From JAHIJO01 sp964486075 (lineage in GTDB: Bacteria; Verrucomicrobiota; Kiritimatiellia; JAAZAB01): a stretch of DNA of 38,193 nucleotides. The stretch is from assembly GCA_964486075.1 (NCBI GenBank), contig CAZALU010000026.1, positions 1 to 38,193 of the forward strand, in the 5' to 3' direction. This document shows, piece after piece, positions 24,275-31,615 of this stretch. Below the pieces are notes generated by a model that saw nothing but the letters and a program-made list of their open reading frames with translations, had not been told where the DNA came from and searched no databases. Positions within the stretch are counted from its first letter, which is position 1. Each line of letters opens with the position of its first letter. A program made the translations under genes and the position numbers.

Positions 24275-25567
24275 TCAGGCATGGAATGTATCCTGCATCT
24301 GTTCCGTCCTCTGCCACAGTCCGAGCGCGGGATTGGAAATATAATAGATATGCTCACCATCCGACAGGGTATTGAATCCGTCTTTCAGCCGTTCCGGATT
24401 GTAGCGGGCCAGGGCGGAAGCTAAGTCGGCGTACTGGAAACCGACTGCTTCAATATCCTCGCGTTTCAGCCCGCCGGAGGCATAAGTGATCGAAAATCGC
24501 CCCTCGCTGGAGCCGTGGATAAGATGCGCGGCGGCGCCCAAGCTATTGCGCAAATCCGGGTCCGCGGCCACCGCCTTCAAAACGGCGTCCGTGCCGCAAT
24601 AGCCGTATTGGCGAATCACGCGCTCGTTGACTTCCGCTTCACCGAACTCCACCAGACCCGGCGCGAGGATCAGCAACTCACCACCATCGGCAATGGCCAT
24701 GCGCGTCCGATAGATGGCTTTGTTGCCCAGCCAGGTGCTCTTAAATTCGGACGGATCCAGAAAGACAACGACCTTTTTAAGCGGCGGAACCCTGACGATA
24801 TTAACCGCCTGGCTCAGTTGCGCCGCCTGTTCAAAGCAGTTGTGGCCGCGCCCGGCGAACAGCCCGCGAGTCACCAGGCTGCCAGCGGCATTCTTGGCGC
24901 GCACGGTCAAAATGTAATGAATCGGTAAATGAGTTAAAAAGCGGTCTGCGGCTTCGTCCAGCAGCGCACGCACCGGGCTTGCGACCCGGCCCATGATTTT
25001 TTCCATATCGCAGACCGCGCCCAGGAAATGACTCTTATTGATCGTATCGGGACCGGCACAGCCTACGAGAACGTTCTTGTTTCCGCCGGCCATACCAATG
25101 ACTTCATGGGGAACCACCTGGCCGACAGAAATGATGGCGTCATAGCCACCTTCCGCAACCATCCGGTTCACCTCGATGCGCACCGGGTAGTCGACCTTTT
25201 CAGCGCTCAGTGCCTGCAGCCGCTGGCCGGGAATCTCACCCATCAGCGCCAGGTCCTTCTGCCAGTCATGAATGTGAATGCGGTCATGGGGCACGCCCGG
25301 GAACATGCGGTTCATTTCCGCGGACGTCATGGGACGATGCGTTCCCAACGCCGGGAGCAGTGCCACAGCAGCATGCGGGGAGAAGCGCCGGTACAGCGCG
25401 GCGCAGATTTCGCCGGCGCCAGAATGATAGCGCGAAAAATCAGGTGGAATCAACAAAACCTTTTTAGGCTTACCCGCCAGTCCCGCCACAAATTCATCCA
25501 GACAATTTTCCAATTCCTGATGCGACAACTCTGCCGCAGGACCCCCGCGACTGATACATTGGGACAT
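24275..25567 (-). CDS. larA: LarA-family nickel-pincer racemase-like enzyme
   Basis: This encodes 430 residues. PPDFSRYHSGAGE at 41-53 and ALGTHRPMTSAE at 73-84 (His77) are typical of the lactate racemase N-terminal domain. His154 (VVPHEVIG), Lys164 (GGNKN) and His180 (NKSH) have the same spacing, 10 then 16, as His174, Lys184 and His200 of Lactiplantibacillus LarA, which anchor the nickel-pincer nucleotide and nickel. So the cofactor is probably used. The substrate may be lactate or another 2-hydroxyacid; sugar-acid epimerases exist in this family. larB, larC and larE, which make the cofactor, are not in the window. The ATG at 25567 has AGGAG 9 bases upstream. Confidence 0.85.
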   Translation of the reverse strand: MSQCISRGGPAAELSHQELENCLDEFVAGLAGKPKKVLLIPPDFSRYHSGAGEICAALYRRFSPHAAVALLPALGTHRPMTSAEMNRMFPGVPHDRIHIHDWQKDLALMGEIPGQRLQALSAEKVDYPVRIEVNRMVAEGGYDAIISVGQVVPHEVIGMAGGNKNVLVGCAGPDTINKSHFLGAVCDMEKIMGRVASPVRALLDEAADRFLTHLPIHYILTVRAKNAAGSLVTRGLFAGRGHNCFEQAAQLSQAVNIVRVPPLKKVVVFLDPSEFKSTWLGNKAIYRTRMAIADGGELLILAPGLVEFGEAEVNERVIRQYGYCGTDAVLKAVAADPDLRNSLGAAAHLIHGSSEGRFSITYASGGLKREDIEAVGFQYADLASALARYNPERLKDGFNTLSDGEHIYYISNPALGLWQRTEQMQDTFHA

Positions 25568-25640
25568 ACCGATTGCTCCTATTTCTGCCTGACGTTATCT
25601 GCCGCGCTACAAGCGGCACGCCGGCGGTCATTCGTCCAGA

Positions 25641-25693
25641 TGCGCCGCTCACCCTGCATACCTACGCCTAGGCAGGGCAAGTAGCGCGGCGCA
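25641..25693. repeat. Palindromic repeat with TGCGCCG/CGGCGCA arms
   Basis: TGCGCCG and CCCTGC in arm 1 (25641-25657) pair with GCAGGG and CGGCGCA in arm 2 (25672-25693), with a few bulged bases. A smaller GCCGC/GCGGC hairpin lies at 25600-25616. This is the first part of the 570-base gap between larA (- strand) and the LamG gene (+ strand). Confidence 0.55.
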
Positions 25694-25947
25694 CGCTATT
25701 GGCGTAACACCATTTATCGCTGGCGCATGTGTCTCGATATCAACGTTCTGAAGAACAAAATAATTGATTGCAGGTTGTTATTTTTATATGCACAAGTCAA
25801 TCTTTTTTAGTAACTACTCAGCGAAACCACGCTGGCGGCCGGCGGTACAAACTTAAAAGAAAAACGTTAGATATTAATCTGTTATGTCAAATTCGGCATC
25901 CCGTGTTACTGGGGAGGTTGCCTGAAAAAACCCGGATAAGCAAAGAT

Positions 25948-26023
25948 TGTCATTTCGAGCGTAGCGAGAAATCTCATCTGTCTGCCAACAAACATGAGAT
26001 CCTTCGCTACGCTCAGGATGACA
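25948..26023. repeat. Widespread TGTCAT...GAGCGTAGCGA palindromic repeat
   Basis: The 30-base arms at 25948-25977 and 25994-26023 are inverted repeats matching at 24 of 30 positions. The core GAGCGTAGCGA and the TGTCAT ends match a palindrome type that I know from intergenic regions of many unrelated bacteria; this is recall, not a search. The rest of 25694-26137 shows no gene. A GCCGGGC/GCCCGGC hairpin at 26102-26120 lies just upstream of the LamG gene's Shine-Dalgarno. Confidence 0.7.
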
Positions 26024-26137
26024 ACCTGAGTAGTTATCTTTTTTATTGAAACATGTCCCAAGCGCAGCTATAGTGACTCGCCATGCCGCAAAGGACAGGC
26101 GGCCGGGCCGGACGCCCGGCTATTACCAGGAGGTTTC

Positions 26138-27685
26138 ATGCAACGCGCCATCGGGATCGGTTTATTATGCATCTGGCTGGGTGTCGGTTGTGCTCCGGCG
26201 CAGGAAGCACCGCTTGTAATCAAGACAGTGGCCGAGGCTTTTCCAGATGCAGCCAAGGCGATAACCACAAACCAGACGCCGCCGATTGAGACACCACTTG
26301 TCGCGCCAGCCGTAGCGGAGGTAAAAAACGACTTGGCCTCCTCCAACGTTTCCACCCAGGCCGAGACAACCAACGAAGTTTTTATCAGCCAGACGGTTCC
26401 GGCTGATTTACTCCCCGGCATCATCGCGCGTTTCGCGTTTGATGTCGATGAATGTTCGGATCCGGACAGCGGTCATGCGATTCCCGTCATTTTCAAGCGG
26501 GAGCAACCAGGATATGCCGATGGTCAGCCGGTGCCCGCCAACAAGCCCCGCCTGGTCAAAGGCCAATTCGGCCGGGGGCTGCTGTTGGAAGACGCGCACG
26601 CCAATCTGCTGTCAAAAAACCAGGCAGCGGTTGAAGGCACCACCACCAGCTCCTTCGTCATGCTCAAAAGCACGACCATGACCTTCGACACCAACGATTT
26701 CTGGCAGGGCCGGCAAGCCTTGCAAGTTAATACGCCAGGCGCCGACGGTGAAGAGGGCATCGCACTTGCAGTCGCGGCCAAAAAGGGGTTTTACGACGGC
26801 CAGCAGATCGTGCCGGCCCATTATGTCGCCTCCGTTTATCTAAAAGGCAAAGGCGCTCTCATGCTGTCCCTGAAAGAGCCTGGTTCCGGGACGGAGACCG
26901 AACCGACCATAATCAACCTGGACTCTAAAAAATGGCAACGTTTTTTCTGCTCCTACCCCGCCAATTTTCCGGTTATTGATGTCGGCCCCGGGCACGAGGC
27001 CGACTGGCAATACTTTATTCCGGCGAGCTCCAAACTCGAACTTCAACTCAACTTCACATGTTCAACCATCGACAAAGAGAAAACAATTTTTTACGCCGAC
27101 GGATTCCAAGTCGAACAGCGCGCTCTTCCATTTGCGGCCCAGGGGTCCGGCTTATCGCCCCGTTCCTGGACCTTGGGCGGATCACCCGCCGCCCAGGACG
27201 AGTTCTCGTTTGCCACGCCAAGCGACATCTTTGCGCCTTGGAAAAAAAGCGGCACGATCAGCTTCTGGTTCAAGCCCAACTGGGATGCGCGGGACGGCAC
27301 CCAGGAGCTCTTATTGTATCTCGGCCCCGCGGCCATACATTTACAGCATCTCAAAGCCAAACTCCGGTTTTACCCGGCCGGTGTGGAATGTTCCCCCTAT
27401 GATTGGAAAAACACCTGGCATCATATCGCCGTCACCTGGAACGAGGATGGCCGGCGCACACTCTTCGTGGACGGCTATGACTATGTCAATCCGCAAGACG
27501 AAGTCCGGCCGATGCCTGACACCACCGACAGCCTGGCGCTCAGCGTCGCGGGCAACGGTAATTCCCCGAACGGAGTTGTAGACGAATTGATCCTGTTCCA
27601 GGAAGAACTGACGCTGGAGCAAATCAAGTCCATCGCCTCCTACACCCCGCCGGCGACCAAATCGAAATCTAAATCCGGAAAATAA
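26138..27685 (+). CDS. LamG-domain lipoprotein
   Basis: This encodes 515 residues. The signal peptide ends in a lipobox, LGVGC, so Cys18 would be lipidated and the protein anchored to a membrane facing the periplasm or surface. Residues 19-90 are a low-complexity linker. Residues about 180-330 have the pattern of a carbohydrate-binding jelly-roll (ALQVNTPGADGEEG, then YVASVYLKGKGALMLSLK, then YADGFQVEQRAL). Residues about 371-505 are a LamG/concanavalin-like domain (TISFWFKPNW, WHHIAVTWNEDGRRTLFVDG, GVVDELILFQEELTLEQIK). It probably binds glycans. The ATG at 26138 has AGGAGG 4 bases upstream. Confidence 0.8.
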   Translation: MQRAIGIGLLCIWLGVGCAPAQEAPLVIKTVAEAFPDAAKAITTNQTPPIETPLVAPAVAEVKNDLASSNVSTQAETTNEVFISQTVPADLLPGIIARFAFDVDECSDPDSGHAIPVIFKREQPGYADGQPVPANKPRLVKGQFGRGLLLEDAHANLLSKNQAAVEGTTTSSFVMLKSTTMTFDTNDFWQGRQALQVNTPGADGEEGIALAVAAKKGFYDGQQIVPAHYVASVYLKGKGALMLSLKEPGSGTETEPTIINLDSKKWQRFFCSYPANFPVIDVGPGHEADWQYFIPASSKLELQLNFTCSTIDKEKTIFYADGFQVEQRALPFAAQGSGLSPRSWTLGGSPAAQDEFSFATPSDIFAPWKKSGTISFWFKPNWDARDGTQELLLYLGPAAIHLQHLKAKLRFYPAGVECSPYDWKNTWHHIAVTWNEDGRRTLFVDGYDYVNPQDEVRPMPDTTDSLALSVAGNGNSPNGVVDELILFQEELTLEQIKSIASYTPPATKSKSKSGK

Positions 27686-27753
27686 TTTTATTATGGCTAT
27701 AATCCGTTGCTTACATAAATGATGTAATATCCGGCATTGGAAGGAAAAGAAGC

Positions 27754-28773
27754 ATGGCGAGCACAAGCAAGACGAAAAAAAAACTGGAGCGCTTGGTCTT
27801 AAAGACTGATCGGCGTTTATGCGTGCCGCTAATGGGCTATCCCGGCTCACGCCTGACCAATACGACCCTTAAGCAGAACGCTTTCAACTGGGGCATCCAG
27901 TGCTGGTCCATCTATGAGCTGGTCTACCAGCTTGACCCTGACGGGATTTTCTTCATGATGGACCTGTCGGTGGAAGCCGGCGCCCTGGGCGTGCCCGTCC
28001 GCTATGGCCTGGAAGACTCACCGACAGTCGAACAACACATGGTCAAAACTTCCGAGGATCTCCTGCAGTTCATGTCGATCGACATACTCAAGGATGCGCG
28101 CATTCAGATGTATCTGAACACGATGGCCTGGATGGCCAAGCATATCGATGTGCTCAAGGGCGCCTATTGCATCGGCCCGTTCACCCTGGCCGGCCTGCTG
28201 ATGGGCGCCTCGGATATCGCCATGACCACCCTGGACAACCCGGCCCTGACACACGATATCCTGGCGTTCAGCACACGTGTTATTTCCCGCTACGCCGAAG
28301 CCCTCTTCGATCACGGCGCTGACCTGCTGGCCATCCTGGAGCCGACTGCGGTTATGCTGTCGCCGGCGCAATTCAAGGAATTTTCAGGCTCCTATGTCTC
28401 GAATATTGTCAGCCACGTCAGCGGCATGACGGTATTGCATGTTTGCGGCGACACGACTCGCCTGATCGAGGCCATGAGCCAGACAGGAGTGAACGGCTTG
28501 AGCCTCGACAGCATGGTGGATTTTCCGGCCATCGCCCCGAGGGTCAAACCGGGTGTGACCTTGATCGGGAATCTGGACCCAGTACGGGTTTTACGGAACC
28601 AGACGCCGGAACAGGTCCGGCAAACGACCCGGGAATTCCTGGACAAGACCCGCGGCATTACCAACCTGATCGTCAGCTCCGGCTGCGACCTGCCGCAGGA
28701 CACGCCCCTCGAAAACATTCGCGCCATGATCGAGGAAACCAAGGCGTTCAGCATCACGCCCGAGTCTCAATAA
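27754..28773 (+). CDS. Uroporphyrinogen decarboxylase-fold (MtaA/CmuA-like) protein
   Basis: This 339-residue protein belongs to the UroD superfamily. VLHVCGDTTRL at 228-237 supplies His229 and Cys231, and VSSGCDLPQDTP supplies Cys311. This HxC...C pattern is the zinc site of corrinoid methyltransferases MtaA, MtbA and CmuA, rather than of true HemE. The likely role is methyl transfer from a corrinoid protein to a thiol, though no corrinoid protein is encoded nearby. The N-terminal 20 residues are basic and low complexity. The ATG at 27754 has GGAAGGAAAAG just upstream. It is convergent with trpB2 with only 26 bases between. Confidence 0.8.
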   Translation: MASTSKTKKKLERLVLKTDRRLCVPLMGYPGSRLTNTTLKQNAFNWGIQCWSIYELVYQLDPDGIFFMMDLSVEAGALGVPVRYGLEDSPTVEQHMVKTSEDLLQFMSIDILKDARIQMYLNTMAWMAKHIDVLKGAYCIGPFTLAGLLMGASDIAMTTLDNPALTHDILAFSTRVISRYAEALFDHGADLLAILEPTAVMLSPAQFKEFSGSYVSNIVSHVSGMTVLHVCGDTTRLIEAMSQTGVNGLSLDSMVDFPAIAPRVKPGVTLIGNLDPVRVLRNQTPEQVRQTTREFLDKTRGITNLIVSSGCDLPQDTPLENIRAMIEETKAFSITPESQ

Positions 28774-28789
28774 TCCGATTATTGTCGGA
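28774..28789. terminator. Short hairpin between convergent UroD-like and trpB2 genes
   Basis: TCCGA (28774-28778) and TCGGA (28785-28789) form a stem directly after the UroD-like stop codon. The following ATCTT gives only a weak T-run. It is the only structure in the 26-base gap. Confidence 0.3.
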
Positions 28790-28799
28790 ATCTTCCAGA

Positions 28800-30170
28800 T
28801 CACAGATTGGGCGGCAAGGGCAACCCTTCCAAGGCTTTCAGAGAGGATTGCAGGTCCTCGTCGGGCAACTGGTAATCGAAAAGTTTACCGCTCATGAACG
28901 CCTCGTAGCCGCTGAGATCCATCAGGCCGTGGCCGGACCAGTTCAACAGAATTATCTTTTCCTTGCCTTCTTCCTTGGCCTGTTTGGCTTCGCGGGCGGC
29001 CGCGGCAATGGCGTGGGATGTCTCCGGAGCCGGGATAAAGCCCTCGGTGTGCGCCCACAAGACCGCCGATTGGTAGCATTCGAGCTGTGGGATGGCAACG
29101 GCCTCGATCAGCTTTTCGCGTAGAACATGGCTGACCAGCGGCGCCATGCCGTGGTAGCGCAGTCCGCCGGCGTGAATCGGCTGGGGCACAAAGCTATGGC
29201 CCAGACTGTACATCGGCAGCAGCGGCGTCATCATCGCCATGTCCCCGGAATCGTAGACAAACGGACCGCGGGTCAGCGTCGGGCAAGCCGTTGGCTCAAC
29301 CGCAAGGATCTTGATGTTCTTGCCGTGAATCTTGTCGCAGATATACGGGAAACTGATGCCGGCGAAGTTGGAGCCGCCGCCCACGCAACCGATGACGACA
29401 TCGGGGTATTCACCCAGCATTTTCATTTGTTTCTGGGCCTCCAGCCCGATAACGGTCTGGTGCATCAGGACGTGGTTGAGTACGCTGCCCAGTGAATAAC
29501 GGGTGTCCTTCGAAGTCACGGCATCCTCGATAGCCTCGCTGATAGCCATGGCCAGGCTGCCGGGAGTATTCGGGGTCTGCGCCAGGACGGCGCGACCCGC
29601 CTGGGTCTGGTTGCTCGGGCTACCCACGCACTCCGCGCCCCAGACATTCATCATCATCTTCCGGAACGGCTTCTGGTCGAAGCTGATACGAACCATGTAG
29701 ACCTTGCAGCCCAGCCCGAACAGCTTGCAGGACATGGCCAAAGCACTGCCCCACTGCCCGGCGCCGGTCTCGGTGGTCAGACGCTTTATGCCAAAAGCTT
29801 TATTGTAATAGACCTGAGCCACGGCTGTATTGCTCTTGTGGCTCCCGGCCGGCGAAACGCCCTCGTTCTTGAAATAAATTTTAGCCGGAGTGCCCAAGGC
29901 CTTTTCGAACTGGCGTGCACGGCATAACGGGCTGGGCCTCCACAAAAGCAATTTTTCGATCACTTCCTCAGGAATATCGATCCAGCGCTGGGTGCTTACT
30001 TCCTGCTCAATCAGGTTCATGGGAAACACGGGCGCCAAGTCATCGGGCCCGATCGGCTTGCCATCCTTATTTACCGGCGGCGGCAGGGGATGCGGCAGAT
30101 CGGCCTGGATGTTATACCACTGACGAGGCATATCCTGATCGCTCAACACCACTTTAGAATGGGAACTCAT
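28800..30170 (-). CDS. trpB: Tryptophan synthase beta chain-like protein, TrpB2 type
   Basis: This encodes 456 residues, longer than TrpB1 (about 400) and typical of TrpB2. PLP Lys112 sits in GSHKSNTAVAQVYY. TETGAGQWGSALA and the phosphate-binding GCVGGGSNFAGISFP are clear. TrpB2 proteins make tryptophan from indole or serine, with weak or no TrpA coupling. trpA and other trp genes are absent. The ATG at 30170 has AGGAAG 8 bases upstream. A TrpR-like regulator gene starts just upstream on the same strand, and a 20-bp palindrome sits between them, so tryptophan-controlled expression is likely. Confidence 0.9.
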   Translation of the reverse strand: MSSHSKVVLSDQDMPRQWYNIQADLPHPLPPPVNKDGKPIGPDDLAPVFPMNLIEQEVSTQRWIDIPEEVIEKLLLWRPSPLCRARQFEKALGTPAKIYFKNEGVSPAGSHKSNTAVAQVYYNKAFGIKRLTTETGAGQWGSALAMSCKLFGLGCKVYMVRISFDQKPFRKMMMNVWGAECVGSPSNQTQAGRAVLAQTPNTPGSLAMAISEAIEDAVTSKDTRYSLGSVLNHVLMHQTVIGLEAQKQMKMLGEYPDVVIGCVGGGSNFAGISFPYICDKIHGKNIKILAVEPTACPTLTRGPFVYDSGDMAMMTPLLPMYSLGHSFVPQPIHAGGLRYHGMAPLVSHVLREKLIEAVAIPQLECYQSAVLWAHTEGFIPAPETSHAIAAAAREAKQAKEEGKEKIILLNWSGHGLMDLSGYEAFMSGKLFDYQLPDEDLQSSLKALEGLPLPPNL

Positions 30171-30200
30171 GAATGGTCTTCCTTTCTTTATGAATTAGGC

Positions 30201-30220
30201 CTCCCAATCCGGATCGGGAG
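30201..30220. promoter_or_regulatory. 20-bp palindrome between trpR-like and trpB2, possible operator
   Basis: The half-sites CTCCC and GGGAG flank AATCCGGATC. Nine of ten base pairs are symmetric. It lies 30 bases upstream of the trpB2 start and 20 bases downstream of the trpR stop. It does not resemble the E. coli trp operator, so an operator role is an inference from position. It could also form an mRNA hairpin. Confidence 0.35.
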
Positions 30221-30234
30221 ACAACTCTCACGCA

Positions 30235-30274
30235 TTAGCGTCAGGCACCACGCCTGACACTTTTTTTGACGCTA
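30235..30274 (+). terminator. Intrinsic terminator reading on the + strand, antisense to trpR end
   Basis: GTCAGGC (30240-30246) and GCCTGAC (30252-30258) form a perfect 7-bp stem followed by AC and seven T (30261-30267). Outer bases TAGCGTC and GACGCTA extend the palindrome. The T-run direction fits + strand transcripts only. No + strand gene precedes it closely, so it would stop antisense transcription of trpB2, or it is a repeat element by chance. Confidence 0.5.
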
Positions 30275-30546
30275 TCCCGAAAACATGCCGGACCATGTTT
30301 CAATTCTCGGGATCCGCGGGTAATCTTACACAAGCTGACCTTTAGCCGCTTGACAATCTCCCTCTGTTTAACACCGGCCTCCAGCAGGCATACCAAACGC
30401 CAGCGCAAGGCAATCCTGGCATACTCCGGGGGGGTTAAGAGGGCGCGTAGAAAATTCCGCACATCCTGCGGCCGACGCAGCTCTGCAATGACACGGCATA
30501 ATTCCCGCATAGACCGATCCGAGGTAGAATTTTCTTTTCTTCGCAT
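30241..30546 (-). CDS. trpR: TrpR/YerC-family transcriptional regulator
   Basis: This encodes 101 residues. The core LLTPPEYARIALRWRLVCLL, then AGVKQREIVKRLKVSLCKIT and RGSRELKHG, matches the Trp repressor family (LTPxExxxLxxR, REIxxxLxVS, ITRGSxxL), including its helix-turn-helix. The family has TrpR proper and YerC/YecD-like members. Here it directly precedes trpB2 on the same strand, 70 bases away, which supports tryptophan regulation. The ATG at 30546 has no clear Shine-Dalgarno. Its last codons overlap a + strand terminator-like hairpin. Confidence 0.8.
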   Translation of the reverse strand: MRRKENSTSDRSMRELCRVIAELRRPQDVRNFLRALLTPPEYARIALRWRLVCLLEAGVKQREIVKRLKVSLCKITRGSRELKHGPACFRDSVKKSVRRGA

Positions 30547-30631
30547 AGAACCATAAAGTTAGCTGAGCGGCAGCGGAAAGCAAGCAATATCCAGCAATTC
30601 ACATTATGGCTTAACATAGGCGCCTTTGCAT

Positions 30632-30692
30632 GTAGACGCGGCGCCCTCGCCGCGTTTTCCGCCAAAACACGCGACGAGGGCGCTGCGTCTAC
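30632..30692. repeat. Palindromic element with GTAGACGCGG arms, second copy
   Basis: GTAGACGCGGCGCCCTCG at the left end (30632-30649) pairs with CGAGGGCGCTGCGTCTAC at the right end (30675-30692) with one mismatch, and pairing continues inward imperfectly. The arms are of the same family as the element at 10401-10495. It ends 9 bases from the decayed RAYT transposase, which is the enzyme class known to move such elements. Confidence 0.75.
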
Positions 30693-30700
30693 GAAGATAT

Positions 30701-30974
30701 CCGCCCGGGCGTGTCATAATTACAATTGCTGCCGCCGATACTGCACGGGGACTCTTTCAGCACATCCTTAAAGTCTGCATCCTCTTGGGACAATCCCCAT
30801 TCCACAAATTCCCGATACTGCTTCGCCCTCTAGCTGCGCTTAGCGCTCATTTCCCCCAATACCGGCGCGTACTCGACAAAACAATCTACTCTGGCCCAGC
30901 CGACGGTCGCCGATCATCCGGCAGGTGACGTGATAGATCGCCCCAGGAAACTCGACTCGCAGATGTCTTGCCAT
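30701..30974 (-). pseudogene. Decayed REP-associated tyrosine transposase (RAYT)
   Basis: On the - strand the ATG at 30974 opens MARHLRVEFPGAIYHVTCRM, then IGDRRLGQSRLF, the conserved N-terminus of Y1-type RAYT transposases. That frame ends at a TAA after only 44 codons. Then, shifted by one frame, KQYREFVEWGLSQEDADFKD and VLKESPCSIGG match the C-terminal end of the same family. About 150-200 central residues, including the catalytic Tyr and part of the His-hydrophobic-His site, are missing. So it is an internal deletion plus frameshift. RAYTs mobilise REP palindromes; one lies directly downstream. Confidence 0.75.
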
Positions 30975-31091
30975 GTCTGATACTCTACCAGCATCCGGCC
31001 CGTTTGTTTGTTAAGTTCTATTTCGGGGGCTGACCCGAATGGCGCTAAGATAAAAAAGTGCGCTCCGAGAGGAAGATGCTGCACTGCGCTT

Positions 31092-31547
31092 CTAATTTCT
31101 ACCGGGGATTGTCTCGCGTTCCGCGTGGGCGTCCTCCGGCGTCTGCGGGGAATCTATGACGATGACCGGAGCGAACACCTCCGGCTTGTTTTTGGTAGAG
31201 GAAGAAGGGCCGTCGTCCCGATCGCCGGGAATCGGGACCGCGACGGATTCTATTACTGGAGTACCCGCCCGCGGAGCGGTCGGGCCACCATTCCCGATAA
31301 CTAACGGACTGTCTTTCGGCGACAGATCGGAAAGCGGCCTGCCTACGCCCGCCTTCGCCGGAGCGCTTCGCGCAGGCGGGCAGACAGGCGAGGGCGCCGC
31401 TTCTACTTTAACGACCACCTCGGGCGCCTGCGGCTCCGTTGAGAAACTATGCCGTGACACGTCAGCCGGCACGGCCGGAATCGGTTTGGATTCCGGCTCT
31501 GGTTTGAATGAAAAGTCAGCGTGATCGTGTTCATGAGTCCCGCCCAA
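31092..31547 (-). other. Pro-rich open frame built around repeats, doubtful gene
   Basis: An open frame of 151 codons starts with TTG, has no Shine-Dalgarno, and is rich in Pro, Ala and Val (FKPEPESKPIPAVPADVS, then EVVVKVEAAPSPVC). A palindromic repeat (31337-31406) forms its middle. It could be a small acidic linker-like protein or a chance open frame in GC-rich repeat DNA. The opposite strand also has a long open frame here, which favours chance. The stretch 30975-31091 shows no gene. Confidence 0.25.
31337..31406. repeat. Palindromic repeat with GCCTGCCT/AGACAGGC arms
   Basis: GCCTGCCTACGCCCGCCTTCG (left) and CGCAGGCGGGCAGACAGGC (right) pair imperfectly. Directly after it, GAGGGCGCCGCTTCTAC copies one end of the GTAGACGCGG element family. 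So two repeat families are joined here. Confidence 0.5.
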
Positions 31548-31615
31548 TCATTTTGCGGTCTTTACCCAATCATCAGGCGTAAAAATATCCGTAGTATTAG
31601 ATGGCAATAGCGCTA

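Noticed and set aside
27698..27703. Perfect TATAAT upstream of the UroD-like gene
   Set aside because: No acceptable -35 lies 16-18 bases upstream and the extended -10 is absent, so I do not call a promoter.
31156..31524. + strand open frame over the Pro-rich region
   Set aside because: It is rich in Gly, Ser and Thr with repeat-derived sequence and has no start signal or homology I can recognise.
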